The notes below the pieces were generated by a model. That model had not been told where the DNA came from. It saw only the letters and a list, made by a program, of their open reading frames with translations, and ran no database searches. From CAMPJU01 sp046566095 (lineage in GTDB: Bacteria > Pseudomonadota > Gammaproteobacteria > Xanthomonadales > Xanthomonadaceae), in NCBI GenBank assembly GCA_046566095.1, contig JBKHXI010000229.1, forward strand, positions 1 to 7,827: 7,827 bases of DNA, in the 5' to 3' direction. Positions 1 to 7,636 of this stretch are shown in pieces (the stretch's first letter is position 1; each line of letters begins with the position of its first letter). The translations under genes were made by a program, and so were the position numbers.

Positions 1-62
1 CCTGCCTCCCGAATGCCCGCCTCCTCCGGCACAACTCGTCCCTCCCTGCAACCCCGCATCCG

Positions 63-656
63 ATGAGCAAGCAATACGACCGCGCCTACTTCGACCGCTG
101 GTACCGCCGCGAGGGCATCGGCGGCGCGCGCCGGCTGGCGCGCAAGGTGGCGCTGGCGGTGGCGACCGCCGAATACCACCTGGAGCGCCCGCTGCGCAGC
201 GTGCTGGACGTGGGCTGCGGCGAGGGTGCCTGGCGCGCGCCGCTGCTCAAGCTGCGCCCGAAGCTGCGATACCTCGGGTTCGATTCCAGCCAGTACGCGA
301 TCGCCCGCTTCGGCGCGCGCCGCGGCCTGCACCTGGCACGGTTCGCGCAGTTCCAGGACCTGCGTCCCTGCCCGCCGGTCGACCTGCTGGTGTGCAGCGA
401 CGTCCTGCATTACCTGCCGGCCCGCGAAATCGACCGCGGCCTGCCCGGCCTGGCCGAGCTGTGCGGCGGCATCGCCTTCCTGGAAACCTTCGCCCGCGAG
501 GACCGCGTCATCGGCGACGACCACGGCTTCATCGCCCGCCCCGCCCGCTTCTACCGCCGGCGCTTCGAAGCTGCCGGCTTCCGCGCCCTGGGCTCGCACT
601 GCTGGCTCGGCCCGGCGCTGGCCGGCTCGGCCACGCGCCTCGAGCTGCCTGCCTGA
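63..656 (+). CDS. Class I SAM-dependent methyltransferase
   Basis: A 197-residue protein with a Rossmann-type methyltransferase fold; it probably transfers a methyl group from S-adenosylmethionine to an unidentified substrate in the cytoplasm. Motif I is clear at residues 47-55 (VLDVGCGEG), the acidic residue ending strand 2 is D74 in LGFDSS, and the post-II region reads DLLVCSDVLHYLP (residues 107-119), typical of the UbiE/Methyltransf_11/25 group. A basic, aromatic N-terminus (YDRAYFDRWYRR) precedes the core, as in several small bacterial methyltransferases of this type. The C-terminal third is short and rich in Arg and aromatic residues, so there is little room for a large substrate domain. 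The ATG at 63 is chosen because the motif spacing fits, but no Shine-Dalgarno sequence is visible in front of it. The substrate cannot be told from sequence. Family assignment is secure; specific function is unknown. Confidence 0.9.
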   Translation: MSKQYDRAYFDRWYRREGIGGARRLARKVALAVATAEYHLERPLRSVLDVGCGEGAWRAPLLKLRPKLRYLGFDSSQYAIARFGARRGLHLARFAQFQDLRPCPPVDLLVCSDVLHYLPAREIDRGLPGLAELCGGIAFLETFAREDRVIGDDHGFIARPARFYRRRFEAAGFRALGSHCWLGPALAGSATRLELPA

Positions 657-661
657 GCGCA

Positions 662-677
662 CCGGCCCCGGGGCCGG
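662..677. repeat. 16-bp perfect GC palindrome after the methyltransferase gene
   Basis: CCGGCCCCGGGGCCGG reads the same on both strands and begins six bases after the methyltransferase stop codon. Transcribed, it could form a stem of six G-C pairs with a CCGG loop. No run of T follows, so it does not look like a standard intrinsic terminator. It may simply reflect the base composition. Confidence 0.35.
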
Positions 678-719
678 CCGTGTGACGGCGCTTCACCCTC
701 TGCCCCATCCGATGCGGTA

Positions 720-734
720 TGTTGCAACGCACCA
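720..734 (+). promoter_or_regulatory. TGC-rich dyad upstream of phaZ, possible regulator site
   Basis: TGTTGCAACGCACCA lies 18 bases before the phaZ start and contains the perfect 8-bp palindrome GTTGCAAC (721-728). It is the most AT-containing patch in this gap. PHA-responsive repressors of the PhaR type are known to bind TGC-rich sequences near phasin and PHA genes, so a role in phaZ control is possible. That link is an inference from position and base pattern only; no second copy was found in the window. Confidence 0.3.
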
Positions 735-752
735 TCCCCTGCCCGGCAGCGC

Positions 753-2009
753 ATGTTCCTCTACCAGTTCCATGAATTCGGCCGCGCCTTCCTCGCGCCC
801 TTCAGCTATTGGGCCGAGGCCAACGCCCGCGCCTTCTCCGCACCTGGCAGCTGGCTGTCCGCGCTGCCCGGTGCCGAGCGCGTGGCGGCGGCCAACGAGC
901 TGTTCCACCGGGTCGGGAAGGATTACGAGAAGCCGGAGTTCGGCATCCACCACGTGGAGATCGGCGGCGAGCGCCACCCGGTGGTGGAACAGGAAGTCGA
1001 CGCCACCGCCTTCTGCCGGCTGCTGCGCTTCAAGCGCTACACCGACCAGGCCGACAGCATCGGCGAACTGCGCGGACAGCCCAGCGTGCTGATCGTGGCT
1101 CCGCTTTCGGGCCACCACGCCACCCTGCTGCGCGACACCGTGCGCACCATGCTGGCCGACCACAAGGTCTACATCACCGACTGGGTGGACGCGCGCATGG
1201 TGCCGCGCGAGGCCGGCGCGTTCACCCTGGACGACTACGTGCGCACCGTCGAGCGCTTCATCCGCGCGATCGGCGCAACGGTCGACATGCGCCGCCTGCA
1301 CGTGGTCAGCGTCTGCCAGCCGACGGTACCGGTGCTGGCCGCGGTGTCGCTGATGGCCGCGCGCGGCGAGCCGGTGCCGCGCTCGCTGGTGATGATGGGC
1401 GGGCCGATCGACCCGCGCGAATCGCCGACCGCGGTCAACAACCTCGCCACCCAGAAGCCGCTGTGGTGGTTCGAGCACAGCCTGATCCACGAGGTGCCGG
1501 CGAACTACCCCGGCCGCGGCCGGCGCGTGTACCCGGGCTTCCTGCAGCACGCCGGCTTCATGGCCATGAACCCCGAGCGCCACTTCATGTCGCACTGGGA
1601 TTTCTACCAGGACCTGGTCAAGGGCGACCTGGACGACGCCGAGTCGCACCGCCGCTTCTACGACGAGTACAACGCGGTGCTCGACATGCCGGCCGAGTAC
1701 TACCTGGACACGGTCCGCATCGTGTTCCAGGAATTCCTGCTGCCGCGCGGGCTGTGGGAGGTCGACGGCGAGCGGGTGCGGCCGGAGGCGATCGCCGGCA
1801 CCGCGCTGATGACCATCGAGGGCGAACTGGACGACATCTCCGGCGAAGGCCAGACCCGCGCCGCGCACGCGCTGTGCAGCGGCGTCGCCGACGGCGAACG
1901 CGCCCACTACACCGTGCCGGGCGCCGGCCACTACGGCATCTTCAGCGGCCGCCGCTGGCGCACCCAGGTCTACCCGAAAGTGCGCGACTTCATCGCCTCC
2001 CGCGCCTGA
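753..2009 (+). CDS. phaZ: Intracellular polyhydroxyalkanoate (PHB) depolymerase PhaZ
   Basis: A 418-residue alpha/beta-hydrolase that hydrolyses amorphous, granule-bound poly(3-hydroxybutyrate) in the cytoplasm to release stored carbon. The N-terminus (MFLYQFHEFGRAFLAPFSYWAEA) matches the PhaZa1-type intracellular depolymerases, and there is no signal peptide, unlike secreted depolymerases. The nucleophile is a cysteine, C188 in VSVCQPTVP, as in the Cupriavidus/Ralstonia enzyme. The other expected triad residues are D360 (in GELDDIS) and H393 (in GAGHYGIFSG). The spacings C188-D360-H393 equal those of the published triad C183-D355-H388, shifted by five. Length is normal for the family (about 400-420 residues). 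The start ATG has only a weak GGCAG-like sequence upstream. No phaC, phasin or phaR lies in the window, so the gene is separated from any synthesis genes. The nearest neighbours are unrelated. Call is firm. Confidence 0.95.
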   Translation: MFLYQFHEFGRAFLAPFSYWAEANARAFSAPGSWLSALPGAERVAAANELFHRVGKDYEKPEFGIHHVEIGGERHPVVEQEVDATAFCRLLRFKRYTDQADSIGELRGQPSVLIVAPLSGHHATLLRDTVRTMLADHKVYITDWVDARMVPREAGAFTLDDYVRTVERFIRAIGATVDMRRLHVVSVCQPTVPVLAAVSLMAARGEPVPRSLVMMGGPIDPRESPTAVNNLATQKPLWWFEHSLIHEVPANYPGRGRRVYPGFLQHAGFMAMNPERHFMSHWDFYQDLVKGDLDDAESHRRFYDEYNAVLDMPAEYYLDTVRIVFQEFLLPRGLWEVDGERVRPEAIAGTALMTIEGELDDISGEGQTRAAHALCSGVADGERAHYTVPGAGHYGIFSGRRWRTQVYPKVRDFIASRA

Positions 2010-2041
2010 CCGGGCCACAGTCGCCGCCGCCGGGCCCCGAT

Positions 2042-2070
2042 TTGGCCCGCCCCGCCGGTTCGGCCACAAT
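2042..2070 (+). promoter_or_regulatory. Candidate sigma70-type promoter for the peptidylprolyl isomerase gene
   Basis: A -35-like TTGGCC (2042-2047) and a -10-like CACAAT (2065-2070) are separated by exactly 17 bases, about 37 bases before the GTG start of the downstream gene. Both hexamers match the consensus at four positions. This is the best promoter-like pair in the gap between phaZ and the isomerase gene, but no experiment or conservation supports it here. Confidence 0.35.
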
Positions 2071-2078
2071 CGCCACGA

Positions 2079-2093
2079 GCGGGCGCCGCCCGC
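2079..2093 (+). other. Short stem-loop in the leader of the peptidylprolyl isomerase gene
   Basis: GCGGGC-GCC-GCCCGC forms a perfect 6-bp all-GC stem with a 3-base loop. It ends four bases before the GGAG ribosome-binding site (2098-2101), which lies six bases before the GTG start at 2108. If transcription begins just after the candidate -10 box, the hairpin would sit near the 5' end of the mRNA. It could affect translation or mRNA stability. No T-tract follows, so a terminator for phaZ is unlikely. Confidence 0.35.
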
Positions 2094-2107
2094 AACCGGA
2101 GACGCCC

Positions 2108-3070
<963 letters not shown>

Positions 3071-3144
3071 CGGGGCCTTCGTCACGCCACATTGGCCCGC
3101 ACCCGCCTAGGCTGAACGCGCCCCCCGATCATCCGGATCCCAAC

Positions 3145-3438
3145 ATGCCCACACTGCGCTTGCGCATCACCGGCGACGAGGACCAGACCCGTAGCTTCAT
3201 GAACCTGCTGCAGAGCCTGGACGGCATCGAGCACGTCGAGGAGGTGTCCGACCTGATGCCGCACCTGGACGACGCCGATTCCAGCTCCGCCGGGCTGAGC
3301 GACGTCGCCGGTCCGGACATGCACGCGATCGAGGTCGAGGCCCCGAATCCGGCCACCGCCCGCAAGGTGCGGCAGGCGGCCGAGGCGCTGGCCTTCGACA
3401 TGGACCTGCTGGTGGAGTTCGAGGAAGCCGAAGACTGA
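3145..3438 (+). CDS. Small acidic hypothetical protein, possible ferredoxin-like fold
   Basis: A 97-residue protein I do not recognise. It is strongly acidic: about 23 Asp/Glu against about 6 Arg/Lys by hand count, with an acidic tail EFEEAED. There is no signal peptide or membrane segment, so it should be cytoplasmic. The pattern suggests a beta-alpha-beta ... beta-alpha-beta layout: strand LRLRITG, helix QTRSFMNLLQSL, strand EHVEEVSDL, an Asp/Ser-rich loop near residues 42-58, strand MHAIEVEAP, helix TARKVRQAAEALAF, strand MDLLVEFEE. That layout resembles ACT or ferredoxin-like domains, but no ligand motif is visible. ATG 3145 is preferred over an in-frame start at 2998, which lies inside the isomerase gene; a weak GGAT (3135-3138) precedes it. 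Codon use matches the surrounding genes, which supports it as a real gene. Confidence 0.75.
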   Translation: MPTLRLRITGDEDQTRSFMNLLQSLDGIEHVEEVSDLMPHLDDADSSSAGLSDVAGPDMHAIEVEAPNPATARKVRQAAEALAFDMDLLVEFEEAED

Positions 3439-3531
3439 AAGCCCGCCGCGCCGTCCAGCCGCCGGCCGCCACGGGAGCCGGCAGCCCATGGACCGCGCCG
3501 CTCACGACAGGGGAAGCGTGACGGCACGACG

Positions 3532-6450
3532 ATGCGATCCGACGACCGAACGCTGTCCGGCGACACGCCCACGCCCGGCCCGGAACTGGCCGCGGCGCTG
3601 CTGCGGGCGACCGCGCCGGCGCAGGTCGCGCGCGCGCTGCTCGACGCCGGCCCGCTGCCCGCGAGCAGCCGCGTGCTCTGGTCGAGCCAGTGGCCACGCG
3701 CGCTGGAGAGCCTGCCGCCGGGCCTGGACGACGAACAGCGCGGCGCGCTTCTCGATGCCGTCGCCAGCGCGCGCAGCGGCCTGACCGGCGCCGGCGACGC
3801 GATCCGCATCCTGCACGACGACGGCGACGCGCAGGTCGCGGTCCTGCACTGCCCGGGCGGCGCGCCGGCGCGCGCCGACGCCGACCTGGCCGCGGCCGGC
3901 CTGCGCATGTCCGAGACGCTGGTCCTGCGCGACCTGCGCTCCACCATCGCCCGCCTGGAGCAGACCGAGCGCCTGCAGCGGGCGCTGTACGCGATCGCCG
4001 ACCTCGCCGGCTCCGGCCTGGACATGCAGGACATGCTGTGCGCCCTGCACCGCATCGTCGCGGAACTGATGTACGCGGAGAACTTCTACATCGCCCTGTA
4101 CGACGCGGCCAGCGACAGCCTGCGCTTCCTGTACTTCGTCGACCTGGTCGACGAGGCGGCCCCCGGCCACGACGAGGTGATCCCGATGGCGCGGATCGAA
4201 CGCGGCCTGAGCTGGCACCTGGTGCGCGGGCGCAAGCCGCTGATGGGCTCGATGCACGAGCTGGCCTCCCAGGTCGACGGCCCGCTGCTGCTGCACGGCG
4301 CCGACAGCCTGGACTGGCTGGGGGTGCCGATGATCCGCGACGGCGAGGTCCGCGGCATCGTGGTGGTGCAGAGCTACGAGGAGGGGCGGCGCTACACTCG
4401 CGCGGAGATGTCGTTGCTGGCCTTCGTGGCCGAGCACATCCTCACCGCGCTCGAACGCCGCCAGGGCCGCGAAGAGCTGGAGCAGCGCGTGCGCGAGCGC
4501 ACCGCGCGGCTGGCGGAGGCCAACCGCGAGCTGCGGCGCGAGGTCGCCGAGCGCGAACGCAGCGAACGCCTGCAGGCCGCGCTGTACCGGATTGCCGCGA
4601 TCGCCGGCAGCGAGGGCAGCTCCGAGCGCTTCTACCGCGAGGTGCACGCCAGCGTGGCCCATCTACTGTACGCGCGCAACTTCTACATCGCCCTGGTCTC
4701 CGACGACGGCCGCATGGTCTCGTTCCCGTACGCGGCGGATCAGCACGAACGCGACTGGAGCCCGCGCGCCTACGGCCGCGGCCTGACCGAATACGTGCTG
4801 CGCACCAACCAGCCGCAGCTGGTCGACGCGGAGCGCGCCCGGCAGCTGCACGAGGCGGGCGAGATCGAGGTCGGGATGATGGGCACCCCGACCCAGGCTT
4901 GGCTGGGCGTGCCGCTGCCCGGGGAGGACGGGCCGATGGGCGTGATCGCGGTCCAGAACTACGAGAGCGGCCAGGGCTACAACGAGGGCGACGTCGAACT
5001 GTTGACCTTCGCCGCGTCGCAGATCGCCAACAGCCTGCTGCGCCGCCGCAGCGCGGAACTGCTGCGGCGCGCCAACGCCGAGCTCGAGCGGCGGGTGGAG
5101 GTGCGGACCGCCGAGCTGCGCCAGCAGATCGCGGTGCGCGAGCGGATCGAGGCGCAGCTCAAGCACCAGGTCATGCACGACGCCCTGACCGGCCTGCCCA
5201 ACCGCACCTACCTGCGCGACCGGATCGAACGCGCCCTGGCGCGCATGCGCCGCGATCCGGGCCAGGGCTTCGGCCTGCTGTACGTGGACGTGGACCGCTT
5301 CAAGCTCCTCAACGACAGCCTCGGCCACCTGGCCGGGGACGCGGTGCTCGGCGAGTTCGCGGCGCGGCTGGCGTCGTGCGTGCGCGAACCCGACGTGGTG
5401 GCACGGCTGGCCGGCGACGAGTTCGCGATCCTGCTGGAGAACGTGCAGATGCCCGAGACCGCCAGCAAGGTCGCGCAGCGGGTGATGCAGGCGATGACCT
5501 CGCCGTTCTCGATCGGCGACCGCGAACTGCAGGTCGGCACCAGCATCGGCATCGCCATCGTGGACGCGCGCTACACCAGCGCCGACCAAATCCTGCACGA
5601 CGCGGACCTGGCCCTGTACCGCGCCAAGGAGGCGGGGCGCGGGCGCTTCGAGATGTTCGACGAACACATGCAGCACAGCGCGATGGACGCGCTGGAACTG
5701 GAGCAGGGCCTGCGCCGCGCGCTGGCCCGGGTGGAGTTCGAACCCTGGCTGCAGCCGCTGGTGCGGATGGGCGACGGCCAGGTGGTGGGCTACGAGGCGT
5801 TGCTGCGCTGGCGGCACCCGGAGCGCGGCCTGCTCGGGCCGGCCGACTTCCTGCGCGTGGCCGAGGACAGCGGCCTGATCGAGGACATCGACTGGCAGGC
5901 CTACCGGCTGGCCATGGACCAGGCGCGCGACCTGGTGGCGGGGAACCGGTGCCTGAGCCTCAACGTCTCCCCGCGGATGTTCCGCCACCGCGGCTTCGAC
6001 GAGCGCCTGCTGGCGCTGGCGCGCGATGCCGGCTTCGATCCGGCCCGGCTGCGGTTGGAGGTGACCGAGGGCATGCTGCTGCGCGATCCCGAGCGCGTGA
6101 TCGCCACCCTGCAGCGGCTCAAGGCGGCCGGCGTCGATGCCGCCCTGGACGACTTCGGCACCGGCTATTCGTCGCTCGGCCACGTCCACCGCTTCCCGCT
6201 CAAGGCGATCAAGATCGACCGCAGCTTCGTCGCGCCGCTGGCCGACGGCGGCGACGCGCCACGCAGCGCCGCGGTGATCGACGCGATCCTGGCCCTGGGG
6301 CGCGCACTCGACATCGAGATCGTCGCCGAGGGCATCGAGACGCCGGCGCAGCGCGAGGCGCTGCTGCGCATGGGCTGCGAATTCGGGCAGGGCTACCTGT
6401 TCGGCCGTCCGCAGCCGGCCGCGCACTGGCGCGGACTGGCCAGCGGCTGA
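3532..6450 (+). CDS. GAF-GAF-GGDEF-EAL bifunctional c-di-GMP synthase/phosphodiesterase candidate
   Basis: A 972-residue soluble signalling protein that should make and/or degrade cyclic di-GMP. Order of parts: an N-terminal region of uncertain fold (1-146), GAF1 (about 148-308), charged coiled coil (about 311-345), GAF2 (about 347-507), second coiled coil (about 508-548), GGDEF (about 544-710) and EAL (about 723-970). No membrane segment is visible. The GGDEF signature is AGDEF (627-631), an accepted active variant, with metal-binding D586 in YVDVDRFK. An inhibitory-site RxxD (R618-D621) lies exactly five residues before it. In the EAL domain the key residues are present: E755 (EAL), N811, E843, D873-D874 (DDFGTGYSS), K894, E933 and Q953. 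Both activities are therefore plausible. The two GAF domains resemble each other and may bind a small ligand that sets the balance; the ligand is unknown. ATG 3532 is the only in-frame start after the previous stop; AGGGGAAG (3509-3516) is a good but distant ribosome-binding site, 15 bases away. Confidence 0.93.
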   Translation: MRSDDRTLSGDTPTPGPELAAALLRATAPAQVARALLDAGPLPASSRVLWSSQWPRALESLPPGLDDEQRGALLDAVASARSGLTGAGDAIRILHDDGDAQVAVLHCPGGAPARADADLAAAGLRMSETLVLRDLRSTIARLEQTERLQRALYAIADLAGSGLDMQDMLCALHRIVAELMYAENFYIALYDAASDSLRFLYFVDLVDEAAPGHDEVIPMARIERGLSWHLVRGRKPLMGSMHELASQVDGPLLLHGADSLDWLGVPMIRDGEVRGIVVVQSYEEGRRYTRAEMSLLAFVAEHILTALERRQGREELEQRVRERTARLAEANRELRREVAERERSERLQAALYRIAAIAGSEGSSERFYREVHASVAHLLYARNFYIALVSDDGRMVSFPYAADQHERDWSPRAYGRGLTEYVLRTNQPQLVDAERARQLHEAGEIEVGMMGTPTQAWLGVPLPGEDGPMGVIAVQNYESGQGYNEGDVELLTFAASQIANSLLRRRSAELLRRANAELERRVEVRTAELRQQIAVRERIEAQLKHQVMHDALTGLPNRTYLRDRIERALARMRRDPGQGFGLLYVDVDRFKLLNDSLGHLAGDAVLGEFAARLASCVREPDVVARLAGDEFAILLENVQMPETASKVAQRVMQAMTSPFSIGDRELQVGTSIGIAIVDARYTSADQILHDADLALYRAKEAGRGRFEMFDEHMQHSAMDALELEQGLRRALARVEFEPWLQPLVRMGDGQVVGYEALLRWRHPERGLLGPADFLRVAEDSGLIEDIDWQAYRLAMDQARDLVAGNRCLSLNVSPRMFRHRGFDERLLALARDAGFDPARLRLEVTEGMLLRDPERVIATLQRLKAAGVDAALDDFGTGYSSLGHVHRFPLKAIKIDRSFVAPLADGGDAPRSAAVIDAILALGRALDIEIVAEGIETPAQREALLRMGCEFGQGYLFGRPQPAAHWRGLASG

Positions 6451-6643
6451 ACCGGGGCGCGGCCCGCGACCACGCCCGCCCGGATGTCCCGTCGGCGCCC
6501 GCAGCCTGCCGCCGTCGCAGCTCCCGTCCGATGCCTGCGCGAGGGGCCCAGTCCGACCCCGCCGTGCACGCAGCGCCCGTCACCGCGCGTTGGCGCAGTC
6601 GGCGCGACACTGCGCGCCCCCGCCGCATGCCGTCCGGACCGCC

Positions 6644-7528
6644 ATGGCAGCCACCCGCAAGACCACCCCGCGCAAGCTCCCGCGCAAGCAAGCGCCGCAG
6701 ACTCAGCGCAAGCAGCCCGGCAGGCAGTCGCGCATGCACCCCGAGCCGCTGACCATCCGCGACGACTACGCCGGCAGCGGCAAGCTGCGCGGCAAGGTCG
6801 CGCTGGTCACCGGCGGCGACAGCGGCATCGGCCGCGCGGTCGCGGTGCACTTCGCGCGCGAAGGCGCGGACGTGGCCATCGCCTACCTGTCCGAGGACAA
6901 GGACGCGCAGGAGACCAGGCGCCTGGTCGAGGCCGAGGGCCGTGCCTGCCTGCTGCTGCGCGGCGACCTCAAGCGCCCGGCGCACTGCGCCAGGGTGGTC
7001 GAGCGTACCGCCAGGGGCCTGGGCCGGCTCGACGTGCTGGTGAACAACCACGCCATGCAGTTCCCGGTCGACGAACCGGAGGAACTGACCCCGGCGCAGG
7101 TGCGCACCACCTTCGAGACCAACGTGTTCTCCTACATCCACCTGTGCGCCGCGGCGGTCCGGCACCTGGAGGACGGCGGCTGCATCATCAATACGGGCTC
7201 GGTGACCGGCACGCGCGGCCACGAGACCCTGATCGACTACGCCGCCACCAAGGGCGCGATCCAGGCCCTGACCTTCTCGCTGGCCCAGCAGCTGGCCGAC
7301 CGCGGCATCCGCGTGAACGCGGTCGCGCCCGGCCCGATCTGGACTCCGCTGATCCCCGCCAGCTTCGACCGGAAAAAGGTGGCGAAATTCGGCGGCAATA
7401 CCCTGATGAAGCGCGCCGGCCAGCCGGCGGAAGTCGCACCGGCCTACGTGTTCCTCGCCTCGGCCGACGCCAGCTACGTCACCGGCCAGATCATCCACGT
7501 CAACGGCGGCGGCCACATCTCCGCCTGA
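6644..7528 (+). CDS. YghA/YdaD-type short-chain dehydrogenase/reductase
   Basis: A 294-residue NAD(P)-dependent oxidoreductase of the classical SDR fold, closest in pattern to E. coli YghA (an NADPH-dependent aldehyde reductase) and Bacillus general-stress SDRs. The length fits that group. Cofactor motif TGGDSGIG is at residues 56-63, the NNAG-like motif is NNHA (134-137), and the catalytic tetrad is N160, S186, Y199 and K203 (YAATK). Further family marks are VAPGPIWTPL, MKRAGQPAE and YVTGQIIHVNGG. The first 30 or so residues are very basic, then comes QPGRQSRMHPEP, which resembles the QxPGxQxxMxPxP leader of YghA. ATG 6644 is chosen over an upstream in-frame TTG (6590), whose added residues look non-coding. 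The ribosome-binding site is weak (CCGGAC). It probably reduces aldehydes or ketones in the cytoplasm, perhaps under stress; the substrate is not readable from sequence. Confidence 0.92.
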   Translation: MAATRKTTPRKLPRKQAPQTQRKQPGRQSRMHPEPLTIRDDYAGSGKLRGKVALVTGGDSGIGRAVAVHFAREGADVAIAYLSEDKDAQETRRLVEAEGRACLLLRGDLKRPAHCARVVERTARGLGRLDVLVNNHAMQFPVDEPEELTPAQVRTTFETNVFSYIHLCAAAVRHLEDGGCIINTGSVTGTRGHETLIDYAATKGAIQALTFSLAQQLADRGIRVNAVAPGPIWTPLIPASFDRKKVAKFGGNTLMKRAGQPAEVAPAYVFLASADASYVTGQIIHVNGGGHISA

Positions 7529-7541
7529 GCCACCCCCTTCC

Positions 7542-7614
7542 GTAGGAACGCCCCTCGGGCGCGATCCGGACGATGCACGGCTCGCCGCCATCGCGGGCAA
7601 AGCCCGCTCCTACG
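7542..7614. repeat. REP-type palindromic pair, copy 1
   Basis: Two inverted short palindromic monomers. The left one starts GTAGGAACG and folds as CGCCC-CTC-GGGCG (7549-7561). The right one, on the other strand, also starts GTAGGAGCG and folds as GCGGGC-AAA-GCCCGC (7593-7607). The outer ends CCGTAGGA (7540-7547) and TCCTACGG (7608-7615) are perfect inverted repeats. A GTAG head followed by a GC hairpin is the known form of REP/SMAG-like elements, which depend on a RAYT transposase encoded elsewhere. It lies between convergent genes, where such pairs can act as transcription stops. Confidence 0.85.
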
Positions 7615-7636
7615 GCCCAACGCCTCACCGAAACCC

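Noticed and set aside
1..66. An open + frame from base 1 to a TGA at 64-66 that overlaps the methyltransferase ATG (ATGA), which could be the tail of an upstream gene.
   Set aside because: The ATGA overlap and missing ribosome-binding site would suit translational coupling, but about a third of the 21 codons end in A or T, unlike the real genes here, and the peptide shows no recognisable feature. Too little sequence to support a gene.
681..697. TGTGA...TCACC between the methyltransferase gene and phaZ, resembling a CRP/Clp site.
   Set aside because: The half-sites are seven bases apart where the consensus needs six, and the right half is imperfect. Likely chance.
693..2069. Long open frames on the - strand opposite phaZ, opposite the isomerase gene (1970-3085), the GGDEF-EAL gene (4663-6426) and the SDR gene (6209-7600).
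   Set aside because: Stop codons are rare in all frames of such GC-rich DNA. The translations are low-complexity Arg/Ala/Gly/His/Val strings without domains, while the opposite strand carries clear conserved enzymes.
809..2107. Open frame on the + strand running through phaZ and joined in frame to the isomerase gene, which would suggest a fusion protein.
   Set aside because: Residues before the GTG at 2108 are a composition-driven shadow of phaZ, and a signal peptide and GGAG site mark the true start.
3092..3113. TTGGCC and TAGGCT before the 97-residue gene as a promoter.
   Set aside because: Only 10 bases separate the two hexamers, far from the usual 16-18, so I do not call it.
3488..3784. 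ATG at 3488 as an upstream gene or an alternative start for the GGDEF-EAL protein.
   Set aside because: It is in a different frame and its translation is Arg/Pro/Cys-rich without domain character; the in-frame start is 3532.
6451..6643. Possible small gene or regulatory RNA in the 193-base gap before the SDR gene, including a TTG-started extension from 6590.
   Set aside because: No ribosome-binding site, conserved peptide, hairpin with T-tract or promoter pair stands out; I see nothing supportable in this gap.
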